DNA from: Linnemannia elongata
Lineage: Eukaryota > Mortierellomycota > Mortierellomycetes > Mortierellales > Mortierellaceae
Assembly: GCA_036320915.1 (NCBI GenBank)
Contig: JAXBDG010000021.1
Span: 372,001 to 436,000 of the forward strand
Reading direction: 5' to 3'
DNA length: 64,000 nt
Of this stretch, positions 11,437 through 21,906 are shown piece by piece; the stretch's first letter is position 1; every line of letters starts with the position of its first letter. A program made the position numbers and the translations under genes. The notes below the pieces were generated by a model. The model made no database searches. It saw only the letters and a list, made by a program, of their open reading frames with translations, and was not told where the DNA came from.

Positions 11437-11810
11437 TATGAATGAGTTGGCGGTTGTGGAATGAATGAGTGAAGGTGAATGAATGTAAGAGTAGAAAAAG
11501 TGAATGATATTCCTTTGCAGGTTTTAAAGAAAAATCGAACCAGAAAATCACGTCACTTTGCCTAGCGGAGAGAGGGATTCACATCGGATAAATAAATGCT
11601 TTGCTTGACCTCTTCGAACACGCCGTTCCTTTTGCAGTACGATCGTCCATTGCCTGTGCGAAGTGAGCATGTGTCCGTGGTTTGTGCTGTGCACAAAAGC
11701 GGCGTCTTTTTCAAAGGAGAAAAAGGAATGGTGATCCGACAATCAAACAAAAGAGCCAGCGGTCGAGCAAACTAAAAATATATAAATACAGGGAGGGTGG
11801 GGTTTATTTT
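11437..11810. other. Intergenic region
   Basis: 374 bases holding the SDR promoter (minus strand) and the 3' flank of the next minus-strand gene. AAATATATAAATA at 11774-11786 is AT-rich but has no clear role. Confidence 0.45.
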
Positions 11811-12713
11811 TTAGGCCTTGGAGGTCTTCTGCTTCTTGGCTGGTGGTTTGGACTTGGGCGAGGCCTTCTTGTCAGACTTGGCGAGGGCCTTGTTGAGGGT
11901 CTTGGTCGCATCCTTCTCGGCCTTCTCCACAATCTTCTCGACCTTCTTCTCCGCGTCCCGCTCAGCCTTCTCCACAATCTTGCCGACCTTCTTCTCGACG
12001 GCTTTGTCCAGCTTCTTGACCACCTCCTCGACCTTCTTCTCGGCCTTCTCGACAATCTTTTCTACCTTCTTGCTCTCCTTTGTCGATCCTCCAGCAGCGG
12101 CGGCAGCAGCCATTTTCTTCTCCCACTGACGCTTCTTCTTCTCCTTGAGTTTCAGCTTCTGGGCAGCCTTGCGGTCCTCTTTCTTCTTGAGTGCCTTCTC
12201 CTTCTTCTTCAAGTTTTTAGCCTTCAACTTGTCGACCTGCTCCTTAGTCCGGTCCTCCTTGAGCGCCTTTTTGTAGAGTTTGAGGTTGACCTTGTGTTCA
12301 TGTCCGTTCAGATGCACCTGGACCATCGTCTCATTCTTGAGCGTCTTCTTAGGACAGATCTTGCAGCGGAAATGTGTCTCTCCCTCCTCCTCCTCAGCCT
12401 CTTCCTCCGCATCCTCGTCATCTGATGCACCACTTCCTGCCTCCTCGTCCTCGTCGTCTGAGCCTTCCTTCTTGTCCTTCTTGAGAGATCCCTCGTACTT
12501 TTGGATGTAGGACTCGAGCTCAGCATCCTCATCGCTGTCCAGATCGCTATCACCGCCACCGAGATCACCATCGTCGTCTGAGCTGTCAGAGTCAGAGCCA
12601 GAGTCTGAGAAATTGGCCAAGGCTTCCATCTCGGCCACGGCGTCGTCTCCTGTAGGCATGACCTCGGTGTAGATGGCGTTCCTTGCCAATTCCCTGTGCG
12701 CGCGTTTCAGCAT
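11811..12713 (-). CDS. Acidic, Lys-rich protein with one U1/C2H2-type zinc finger
   Basis: A single uninterrupted exon of 300 residues. Residues 1-30 (MLKRAHRELARNAIYTEVMP) are followed by a strongly acidic Ser/Asp/Glu region to about residue 110. Next comes one zinc finger, FRCKICPKKTLKNETMVQVH followed by LNGHEH, with the spacing of U1/matrin-type C2H2 fingers that often bind double-stranded RNA or pre-ribosomes. The rest is Lys/Glu/Ala-rich coiled coil, containing a degenerate repeat of the form KKVEKIVEKAEKDA (about residues 215-285), and a Lys/Pro-rich tail. The composition suggests a nucleolar protein, which is inference; I do not recognise an orthologue. It is divergently transcribed from the FAM32A homologue, 289 bases apart. 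Confidence 0.75.
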   Translation of the reverse strand: MLKRAHRELARNAIYTEVMPTGDDAVAEMEALANFSDSGSDSDSSDDDGDLGGGDSDLDSDEDAELESYIQKYEGSLKKDKKEGSDDEDEEAGSGASDDEDAEEEAEEEEGETHFRCKICPKKTLKNETMVQVHLNGHEHKVNLKLYKKALKEDRTKEQVDKLKAKNLKKKEKALKKKEDRKAAQKLKLKEKKKRQWEKKMAAAAAAGGSTKESKKVEKIVEKAEKKVEEVVKKLDKAVEKKVGKIVEKAERDAEKKVEKIVEKAEKDATKTLNKALAKSDKKASPKSKPPAKKQKTSKA

Positions 12714-13002
12714 CTTTGTTGTATGTGTTGGGTAGTTGGGTTATTGACTGGTTAGGTTTGGTTGTTGAGAAAGAAAAAAAAAGAAAAAAAAAAAAAAAGC
12801 GTTGTTTGTTTTCGTGCGGCATCGACATGCAAATTTGTTCCCCTTACTCTCCTGTGGCTTGTTCTATGAATGAGCAGTCACTTGGTCTCCCTGACAGAAG
12901 CATGAGAAGTGAGAACATCGTTCGCATTCCCCCCACAGCACACCACTCACTTCCTCTCCTTTACCCTCCTTCTCCCATCAACCAACAACCCGTTTGTCTG
13001 CC
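12714..13002. promoter_or_regulatory. Divergent promoter, zinc-finger gene / FAM32A
   Basis: 289 bases separate the two start codons of oppositely transcribed genes, so both promoters must lie here. It includes an A-rich run (12772-12798) and pyrimidine-rich stretches before the FAM32A ATG (12930-12975). No specific factor site is claimed. Confidence 0.6.
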
Positions 13003-13942
13003 ATGGCCGACTACGAGACCGCTGGAGGCTCCCTCAAGTTCAAGGGTGGCGGAGGCATCACCAAAAAGTAATTTCAGCAACACTCATACTCCACCTCTTC
13101 AACCACGCATTCAAGCCACCACCTTCAACAATTTACTCTCCTCCATGAACCACGTCCACCCAACGCCGTGTCTCCTCCTTACACTCAACCTCCAGGCGAC
13201 AATAACCACGTCGGTTTGGACTGCTTTTTCGATCATGGACGACCTGACCTTTCAAAAATCCTAATCACCTCCGCTTACCCTCCTCCTCCTTTCTCGTTCC
13301 TAGGAAGAAGAAAAAGACCGATCCAGCCAAAGTGAAGGCAGCTCTGGAAGTCAAGGAGTCAACTCCACCACCCTCCAAACCCATCCGTGTCCTCGAAAAG
13401 ACTGCCGCTGAGAAGCGTTTCGAGGAGATTCAAAAGAAGCGCGTATGTGATGATTCATCTATTAGAACAATGCGCCACCACGATATTGTGATACTTAGCA
13501 CAAATGCAATACAGGGGGATACGCAACTTATCTGTTTTCTTTTTGTGTGGCATTTTTATGATAATAGCAAGAGGAAAAGGTCCTCAAGTCTGCAATGAAG
13601 TCGCACAAGGAGAAGGTCGCTGTAAGTCGAAGGCTCTTTTTTTTTCATGTCATTTCCCTATTGTTTCTGTGTTTGTTCTGGGTTGAAAGGGCCACCTGTC
13701 GTCTAGAATTTTCTACCATTTTTCTCCAACCAACACCAGCCCATACACTCAACTCGGCGAATTTATGAGACCCACTCGATTTGATTGATCATTCACAACG
13801 CTATACCGTCTTGTCCCTTTTTTCTCACACAACGTCAACGTTGGTCCCCATACCTTTCATTTTGTTCATACGATAGGAATTGAACCGGAAACTGGAGGAG
13901 ATGACTGAGCACTACGATATCCCCAAGGTCGGACCCGGATAA
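13003..13942 (+). CDS. FAM32A: FAM32A homologue
   Basis: Four exons, 13003-13067, 13304-13442, 13568-13621 and 13877-13942, all in frame, giving 107 residues. The layout matches the FAM32A family: an N-terminal GGSLKFKG-like block, a Lys-rich stretch (KKKKKTDPAK), a central EKRFEEIQKKRQEEKVLKSA helix, and the diagnostic C-terminus TEHYDIPKVGPG. The protein is small and very basic. In animals FAM32A is nuclear, and human FAM32A has been found in the catalytic spliceosome, where its C-terminus reaches the active site; the same role here is inference from homology. Start choice: ATG at 13003 in CTGCCATGGCC context, with the conserved N-terminus directly after it. It shares a divergent promoter with the zinc-finger gene. 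Confidence 0.9.
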
Positions 13943-14436
13943 CATCTCTTCTTCTCTCCTCCTGCTTGCAATTGTACAGCAAGTTTCATCTCTCCGTTCA
14001 AGAATAAAAAACCAAGCAAATATCAACATAAACCCAAACATGACAGACAGCCTGACGAATCCCCAAGCTGTTTCCCCCTGTCTCACTCTCAGGTTACTGC
14101 GGGCCGCTGGGTCCCTTCACCTTGATTCATTTGCAGAACATGGTCAATCGCACGTTGGAGGCAGTTGGTGTGAGGTGGGGGTTTTTTTTATATTTTTGTT
14201 GTTTACAGCTATTTACAAATGATGTTTTTGTCAAGAAATCAAAGAGGTTGAGAAAAGAATAAAGGTTGAAAAAGAATAGGCTAAGACACAATAAGAAAAA
14301 AGGGCGGCAAAAAAAACGTTATCACAACGCAAGATTGAGCGATTTGAGCTGGTCCAAGGGAGTTGAGATTGTCGTAGGTGCGCTCTTCATCGTGAACGCC
14401 GCAAAGAATCCTCATGTGATGCGCAAGCTGTTCTGC
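13943..14436. other. Intergenic, convergent 3' ends
   Basis: Roughly 490 bases between the FAM32A stop and the stop of the minus-strand STF2-like gene. Both 3' untranslated regions are expected here. Nothing else is recognisable. Confidence 0.5.
14003..14008 (+). terminator. Probable polyadenylation signal of FAM32A
   Basis: AATAAA lies 61 bases after the FAM32A stop codon. Confidence 0.55.
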
Positions 14437-15798
14437 TTAGGAGGAGGCCTGGTCGTCGTTGGCAGTCGACTGCGCCTGGCTGTTGGCGTTGTTCTGCAAC
14501 TTGCTGAAGGTCTCAGCGTCAATCACCTATTAAAAGGATGCGTGATGGGAGTAGTGGGGCATGGTTAGTGGGGTGTGTAAATGAAGAGTAAAGCGAGGGA
14601 CCGTTGAAAAAAAAAATAGACGCGACTGTCCAGTCAGGTCGAGTCGTGTGAGTTGCTTCTCTCTTTTTTTTTGTCGATTATTAGTGCAACACACACGCCA
14701 GTCCATAACAATTGATCGTGTGGGGGAGGTAAATAACTGGGCCGGTGTGAGTATACATCGATAGGTGTACAAAAACAGAAAGAGAGCGGTTTGTGTATCT
14801 GTTGATGGTGTGTGTGAGTGTTTGTGCTTGAAGGAGAGAGGGGATCGCGTGAGACCAGTGAAAAATTTCATCCAACCCGCAATATTCATGCAATTCTGAA
14901 GGAAGGGACACGACCTGTCCTGTCATGAAGAGGTCCAGCCGGGGTCGGCTGGTTGGTTGGGTCGGTGGGAAAAAAAAACGAAAATCCATCACGCCTTTTT
15001 TCTTGGTCTCCCCCCTCCACACTCCTTTTTTCATTCTTCATCCTGAAAGAAAAGAAGGCAAGTAGAGGTGGATGGATGCTTGGTGTGCTGCCTTACCGTG
15101 ATCTTGTTCTCAGCAGGAGATGTCGAGACATTGTCACTACAAATAAGGACATGCCGTGAAAGAGACATGGGAGGCATGAATAGAGTTAATATATGACTGG
15201 ATGATTGCATGTTTGCTATGTTTTGCATGAATAAAAACGACACAGACGACAACCCTTGTCGTTATTTTTCAACCTCAGCTCGATGTAATGCTAAAAACAA
15301 AGGCAGTCGTCACAACCACGACCATCGCCCTTTTTTTTACAGCTATGCCCTGTTCAACTTCCATGGGAACACAAACAAGAGCAAACAGAACAACCTCACA
15401 CAATCTCACAGGAGCCAAGAACGAAAACGGGTTCAGACATTCTTACCTCAAGGCAGATGTCTGCTCCTGCTGGTTCAGTTCACATCCCGGGACGCCCCAG
15501 TTGCCGTGTCCAGCACCAGCCTTCTTGGGGATCGCTCTGGGATCCGAGAAGCCGTTCCTACAAGCATCATGTTTTATTGGCACACAAAAAGACAATAAAA
15601 GTTAGTCGTGAGCGAGGGAATGATGTGAAGTGTGAGAAATGCTTGTTAAGATGACAAGTCAGAGCAAAACAATAGGGAAAAGAGTAGATGAGAGGGACTA
15701 TTAGGTCACGTCAACATTTTTGCTGCTTACCTGGATTGATGGCGCTCGCGCGGGGCGTTGGTAGAGTCCTTGTATCCGCCAGTGCGTGTGCGTGTCAT
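14437..15798 (-). CDS. STF2/TMA10-like small hydrophilic protein
   Basis: Four short exons on the minus strand, 15798-15731, 15557-15447, 15136-15097 and 14526-14437, all frame-compatible, giving 102 residues. None of these exons is long enough to show as an ORF, so the gene is easy to miss. The protein begins MTRTRTGGYKDS and carries KKAGAGHGNWGVPGCE, which matches the GxGNWGxPGDE signature of yeast Stf2/Tma10 (ATP synthase stabilising factors; hydrophilins that protect against dehydration and associate with ribosomes). The C-terminus is Gln/Asn/Ser-rich. The initial MTRT also matches that family. The first intron boundary falls just before the conserved block. The role in stress tolerance is inferred from the yeast proteins. 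Confidence 0.8.
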
Positions 15799-16088
15799 TC
15801 CTTTGGATGGAGGAGAGGAGTTTTTTTTTTTTTTGGCTTTGTTGTTTGGTTGTAAGGTGTGGTGAAGTAAGGATGGGGTTTGGTTGAGAGAGGGTAAGTT
15901 GGGGGAATAAGAAGAAGAGAAGAAAGTAGAAGGGCGAACGCCTTTTATGTGAGTTCAGTGACGAACAGTGCACCCCTTTCCTTCACAACGGTACAAAATG
16001 ACTCTACTTGACAAGGCACATGACCACCGTTCCACTTCATTCTAATGAACTTTGACATGCCACTATCCTACACTAGAAAAACAAACTA
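15799..16088. promoter_or_regulatory. Promoter region of STF2-like gene
   Basis: 290 bases upstream of the STF2-like start on the minus strand, pyrimidine-rich on that strand near the ATG. It also holds the 3' flank of the USP gene. Confidence 0.45.
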
Positions 16089-19000
16089 CTAGCACCGTTC
16101 GTAGTAAAGGAGGTACGGACGACTCGCAAGCACCTCATCCAAAGTAGCAGACCGCACTTGGGTGTCACTACAATAGATCCACTCTCGAGTATCCTTCACA
16201 GGCTCGGGAACAACTCCCACCATCTTTTTGATCTCATTATCATCGTTCACGGGCCTCTCCGTTGAGGTACTCTCCAACGACCCGACCATAGGGGCGATTG
16301 CACCATTTGGTCCACCACCAGCAGCCCCTTTCTTCTCTGCTGCTGTTGCTGCTCCTCCACTTGCACCGCCTTTCTTCTTCTTCTTCTTCGAACTCTGCTG
16401 AGCCAACATCTCTGAAAGCGGAATATCAGGCAAGACAACCCCGACTCCGTTCGAAACTGCTGTGGTTGTCGTCGATGGCTTGCCAGACTCTTTAAGGACA
16501 GGGGGAGGTGGGACTTCGACCTTGGATGAGAGGACAAAGTTAGTGTAGTGACCCGTGGCAAGTGAACCTTGATGGACCGTCGCGCCATAGAGCCTGTACT
16601 TTGTCGACCCGCCGTCTTTTTCTTCACTTGCGAAGTTCTCGGCGACCGCCAGCTCCTTGACTCCAGTCTCGGTCTCGTCGTACAGCTCACTCTTAGGTAT
16701 ACAGAACGGAGCCATGTCGAGCTCGGTAGGGACATCGACGTGATCTTCGATCTTCTTCATCAGTCCAAACGATGTGGCTGTGTGTTCGAACCGCTTCAGG
16801 TGGAGGACTAGCGTCGACGGGAGGCTGGAGACGAGATACCGCTTGTACGCCCTACGAAGAATGGCATTCGACACCTTCGGCTTCCCCTTGGTAGCAGCAC
16901 TGTCCATTGGCTCGGTCTTCTCGTCCTTCTTCTCTTCTTCCTTCTCTTCCTTCCTTTCCTTCTTTTCCTTCCCTTCCCTTTCGTCCTTCTCCTCCTCCTC
17001 CTTCTTCTCCTCCTCCTCCTCCTTCTTCTCCTCCTTCTCCTCCTTCTCTGCTGCACCATCCTCCTCCGCTGTCGTGCCGTTCTGTGCCTTATACGACTCC
17101 ACCAATTTGTAACAGTTCTCACAGGCAAACTTATTCTCGCCATCCAAGAGGTCGACATTAGTGAACTGGATCAACGACCGTTCAATTGACAGAGCCTCAG
17201 AGTTAGGTGACCGGGAGGGGACGTTCTTGAGCAGCTTCTCGACATGACGCCAATGCTCTTCGGACCCCTGGTCAGCCTCCAAGATCCCTTGACCGTCACT
17301 CGAGTCGGATGAACGCGAGAGCTCGTACCCGGCCGCGCGTGATTTCGCCCTGAGACGGTCCACCAGACTTCCACTCCCGATTGATACTGGAGCTCCCTTG
17401 ATGGGCAGTGAGAGGTCGTAGTAGTCCTCGTACGCGTAAGAGCACTACGTTGAACATAGTTACAAATACATCACACGTTAGTATCAAGACATTGTCACGC
17501 TCAGTATCTCCCAGTCGAAAGAATATAAACAGGAGCACTGTACCTTCTTGCACGCATCACAGACGATGACACTGACGAGCTTTCCAGAGAAACAGGTGTC
17601 AATGAAAGGGACATACTTTGGTGGAGCTGCGACCTCCGACTTGGCCTCGTCGTCAACCTGCTGCTGCTCTTCTTCGGCAAGTCGCTTTTTGATCAAGTCA
17701 GCCTCCTCCTGCCGAATACCCTCCAATAAATGCCGCATCAGCTCTTGACTATCCTGCTCCCGGAACCCACGGAAAACCTTCCACTTCTTCGCAATCTGCG
17801 TAAACAAATCTCGAGGGGTTACGGTCCCACCCTGTTGTTTCCACATGGTGAACAAAAAGTCCTTGAAAGTCGTCGTTAAAGGTCCCAATCCTGTTCGTGT
17901 GGTCGCAGAGATGGATTTGGAGGAGTGGTCGTTGCTGTTGTTATCGGAGAGGATCTCGCGGAGGGACTTTGTTTCGACCAGGACTTGGATGACCGAGTTG
18001 AAGAAGCAGGTGTTGCCGAGGTTCTGGAGTCCTGGTGCGTGGACTTTGACCTTGCTGTCTTTGTGACCCTTCCCTTTCCTGGAATGTGCGAGCAAAACCT
18101 CTATATATTTGATTTTGGACAGTACTTATGGTTAGTGATCCAAGACGTATAAACGCCGCTCTGTGGTCCGATTCCAAAGCCGTTAGCGCCACAAGTGTCG
18201 AAGAAGGAGCACACCTACCTCTGGCCTTTGCTTGCTTCGCTTGAAGAGTTCTGGCAAGGAGTGTCTGACATTCCTGGAGGATCGGGTTCTTGTCTTTGGA
18301 TGTCAACACCTGGTCATCGCAATCGTAACACCTATATTGTGTGAAGTCCACAGATCTAGGTCAGTACAAAATCGATGAGCAATTAACATACACCGCCAGA
18401 ACAAAAACCCTAAAACTCTTACCAAACGTCCAAGGACCCGAGGTTCATAGCCAAAGGATGATTATTCGTAAGCTTGTCATGATGCGCAAGGCCATGCTTC
18501 TTAAACATCCTCCCACAATTGATCTCAGAACACGTAAGACAGAGCCACAAAGCGTCCAGTGGCAAGGGTTCCAGCAAATCATCAATAGGGTCCGACAAGG
18601 CCACCATAGACAGTGGCACCCCCAACTGTCGAGCAATATTCGTTAACTTTGCGTGTTGATCCCGACATCCATGACAGTGGTCCAAGTCTGCAGGGACTGG
18701 GTGGGTTGCAGTTAAGGTCTTTCGGATTTTGGGCAACTTGACGGCTTCCTTGAGATGGGGACATTTTTCGATCCCCGCTGCTAATTGGGCTTCGTCGTCG
18801 TCGTCTCCGAGAGTGTCCTTGAGCAGGGTGTCGCTGTTTTCTTCGTCAGTCGGTGGTTTTGGTGCCGTATCGGCGTCTCCTGCTGCTCCGCTGTGTGCGG
18901 CGTTATTGTTTGGCGTGCTTTTGTTGGCGATGGCGTTGGCTGATTGCAGGGAGGCAGCAATTGCTTCAGACAAGGCGGACTCTTCTAATGAAACGATACC

Positions 19001-19285
19001 AGCATTGTTGGCCTCCTCCTGGGATCCCGCCATCACTTGTGCTAAAATAGCATCGTCTAACAGGTCATATATGAGTAAGAAAAGGCGAAACAAAAAAGGT
19101 CAATTCTTTGAACCATTTGCTCTTTCCTTTTCCATTTTTTGTAAACGGTCTGGTGCATTGCAACTGCATGTATCAATTGTGTTGTTACCCATGGCTGAGA
19201 CATCGTCACCCCCATTTAGTCCCTGCATTGGTCCCCTGTTGGGACCTTTTGGCTTCTTTCCCGACTTTTTCTTCTTTCCTGCCAT
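16089..19285 (-). CDS. Ubiquitin carboxyl-terminal hydrolase, USP16/USP45-like
   Basis: Five exons on the minus strand: 19285-19189, 19056-18423, 18331-18219, 18100-17544 and 17444-16089, all in frame, about 918 residues. It is a cysteine protease that removes ubiquitin. Order of parts: a Lys-rich start (MAGKKKKSGKKPKGPNRGP), an UIM-like helix (LEESALSEAIAASLQSA, about residues 55-72), a zf-UBP domain from about residue 130 (CPHLKEA, CHGCRDQ, LWLCLTCSEINCGRMF, then WCYDCDDQV), the catalytic Cys box GLQNLGNTCFFNS with Cys about 313, a long Lys/Glu-only insert (coding 16920-17050), and the His box VHQGSLATGHYTNFV with His about 766. Human USP16 deubiquitinates histone H2A and ribosomal protein; zf-UBP plus this Cys box fits that subfamily best. 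The exon 2/3 acceptor was chosen at 18332-18333 because the alternative at 18356 would create a stop. Confidence 0.85.
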
Positions 19286-20922
19286 TCCTGAAATCCTGCT
19301 TGTTGAATGTGAAAGTGAATGAGAAAAAGAAAAGAAAAAAAAAAAAAGAATGTGGAGAGAAAACAGGAAAAAAGGAGAAAATAGGGGCGCCTATGTGTGA
19401 GGTGTGGTGTGGAGCAAGGGAGGAGAGTACGTATGCACCCGCCCACGCATGCGATGGGACGTGCGATAAATAGAAAAACGTGACTTAATGAGCCAGCATG
19501 GTCGCACACGGTCGATGATATCAGATGCGAGACGATTACCCCTGGTTGGCCGTTGCAGGAAGGGTAATCTTCTTTCATACCATGTTCACATTCAGAAAAT
19601 ATTACAGTGTTCATTCGACCGACGCGTTCGCATTGGACACTGGTCAAACAAGAACCTCTTTTCGCCCCTACACGCGACAGCAAAGAACTCGTTTTTGTAG
19701 CTTGATCACAAAAGATTTTGACGGCCTCTCGAAGGCCAAGTTCAACTCATTGGATGATTTATTACCTACCTTGATCTCACTCTCTCTCCTCCTCCACACC
19801 GTTTAACCTCGCGCCATGAGGCGCAAAACGCATATGAATGCGATTGAGAACAGCTCTTCTCTTCAAACTTGTCCTGCTCAGAAAATCAAAAAAAGGGGAA
19901 AGCAACCATCATCGGTAATTTGCCGTTGGGCATTTTTGCTCATTTCTCACTTTCTTGCGCCCCATCCCTCTAGCCACGTCTGCGTTCGCACAGCAGCTTG
20001 TGTGATTTCACCGCGGAGCGTGGGCTTCATTCACCTCCACAAAAGAGATGAGGCGTAGCAAACGTGCGGAAGTAGAACGACCCCCCTTTTGGGTTCTTCC
20101 AAACCCACAGAGAAACAAACGAATTAAGTTTCCTACTCACATGGATGGTGAGCGTCAAAGGGCTGAAGTCAAGTCTTTTAACATGGCACCCACCCTTCAA
20201 TTTGCTCACACAGTAATATGCCTAATGAATAGAAAGGTCTGTCGGTGCGAGAGCGGTTGCATCGAACTTCCGCGGTACTAAGTCAATCAACCACCAAGTA
20301 CGCTGGACGGGCACGGAAAAATGCCGGGAGGGGGGGGGAGGAGTTTGATTTGGGAACAATGGTGGCATAGTTATGGTTCATGGCATGAGTGGCTGTTTCA
20401 CTTCGGCGGAATCTTAGCCATTGAGCAAAAATTGGCGTTTTTTGCATTGTGATGGATATGTAGATGAAATATGAGAAAGACACCAGGAATGAGCAAACGA
20501 GCGGACTACTTATGGATGAGGGAATGAACACATACTGCAGTAGACTTGTTAATCCTAGTTCGACAGGAGGAATTTCTATTAATTTCCGTTCTCAGTTTTT
20601 CTCAGCCAACCTTTATTTCAACTCTCGCAAAGAGTTGACCCAAAAGTCGACGAATGCTAGCATCTTGATCGAAGGGATAAAACACGTCGTCGTCAACCTG
20701 GTGCCCAGGATCAATATTCTTCACGATTAAAGGTTAAAACAAAAAGGCTCAAAGCAAACAACAATCTTAATAAATAGCGTTCTTCGCCTTCAACACAATT
20801 TGATTTTTTGACGACGCCCTTCCTTTATCCTTTACTTTCACAATTATCTCACCCCTGCTTCATTGCCATTGACGACATCTTTTTTTACAACACCTCTCTA
20901 TCTCATTTATTATCTATACACC
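19286..20922. other. Intergenic region between divergent USP and membrane-protein copy A
   Basis: 1.6 kb holding the promoters of two oppositely transcribed genes. A G-run is present at 20329-20340. The stretch before copy A is C/T-rich. I see no conserved gene. Confidence 0.5.
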
Positions 20923-21906
20923 ATGGCTGACAAAGTACCAGATCCCACCTACGTCGTCTTGCCGCCCCCAGATTGGCCTACACCTCCTGTAATCATCACT
21001 ACAACCACAACCACAACAACCACTACCACGACCACGACCAACCCAAGCAAACCCACAAACACAACTTCCGGTCAGATCATCCCAACCGACTCGCCAAAAA
21101 CTACTACTGACGGCGAGATCGTAAATCCACCTCCGACTTCTACTTCCAATGATATAAATCCTACAGCCAGTACCACAACCACCACTGCTGGAGGATCTGG
21201 AGGCGGCGTGACTCTCCTACCAGGCATCGCCACATCTTTTCGCGGAGATGTATCTTCGACGCAAACTTCTTCACTACCAGGAGGATCAGGGGATTCTTAC
21301 ACCCTCGTCTCAAGTTCGGTAAGCGGTGTCGTGTTGGCACTCGCTTTTATCGGAGTCCTCGTCATGGGTCTTGTTGCTGGCGTCGGCGTCATGAAATACA
21401 CTCACTTCGGTCGTCGGAAGGACCTAAAAAAGGCTCAAGGGGAACTCATTGAACAGCTCCGTAACCTCACTGATACCATTGGCCAACGCAACGATCTCCT
21501 CGATCGTGAAGAAAAGAACATTCAGGCAGCCGCAAACCAGAGTAGTCTCCATCCTCAGTCGGTCCCTGATCAGACGTACTATCAAGACTGGGCAACCCCC
21601 TTTGGCAGCAGCGGTTCTCCTCTCGTCTCCTCGACCCTTCGACAACCTCGTGTCATCAACTTGCCGCCGACGCAGCTTCCTCCAGATGTCGAGATTGGTG
21701 GCCCCAAGGGCGAATGGTCCAACGCTCATGCCGACGTTGTGACTGCATCGTCGTCGTCACAAGGAAGTGCTTCTGATCTGAATGAGTTTGAGAGGCGGAG
21801 GCCGCAAATCCAGGAGGAAGGGCAGGGGGAAGACAGTTTGTTTGATATTGGCAATCAGAGCCATAACCCACATGCCATCAACAGCAACAGCATCGTTGTT
21901 AACTAG
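20923..21906 (+). CDS. Single-pass membrane protein, Thr-rich ectodomain (family copy A)
   Basis: One exon of 327 residues. Residues 1-120 are Pro/Thr-rich with a run of 14 Thr, which suggests heavy O-mannosylation. A GGGVTLLPGIATSFRGD block precedes a transmembrane helix (about 145-172: SGVVLALAFIGVLVMGLVAG) with small-residue positions suited to helix packing. The juxtamembrane part is basic (KYTHFGRRKDLKK), then a coiled-coil-like QLRNLTDTIGQRN segment. The cytoplasmic tail ends in conserved blocks shared with four neighbours: YYQDW, LPPTQLPPDVEIGGPKGEW, SDLNEFERRRPQIQEE and DSLFDIGNQSHNPH. No clear signal peptide follows ATG 20923 (CACCATGGCT context); an in-frame ATG at 20863 would add 20 hydrophobic residues. 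The layout recalls fungal wall-stress sensors, but homology is not shown; function unknown. Confidence 0.8.
   Translation: MADKVPDPTYVVLPPPDWPTPPVIITTTTTTTTTTTTTTNPSKPTNTTSGQIIPTDSPKTTTDGEIVNPPPTSTSNDINPTASTTTTTAGGSGGGVTLLPGIATSFRGDVSSTQTSSLPGGSGDSYTLVSSSVSGVVLALAFIGVLVMGLVAGVGVMKYTHFGRRKDLKKAQGELIEQLRNLTDTIGQRNDLLDREEKNIQAAANQSSLHPQSVPDQTYYQDWATPFGSSGSPLVSSTLRQPRVINLPPTQLPPDVEIGGPKGEWSNAHADVVTASSSSQGSASDLNEFERRRPQIQEEGQGEDSLFDIGNQSHNPHAINSNSIVVN

Noticed and set aside
11682..12425. 247-codon Leu-rich plus-strand ORF
   Set aside because: Antisense of the Lys/Glu-rich zinc-finger gene; Leu runs are the mirror of Lys/Glu codons, not membrane helices.
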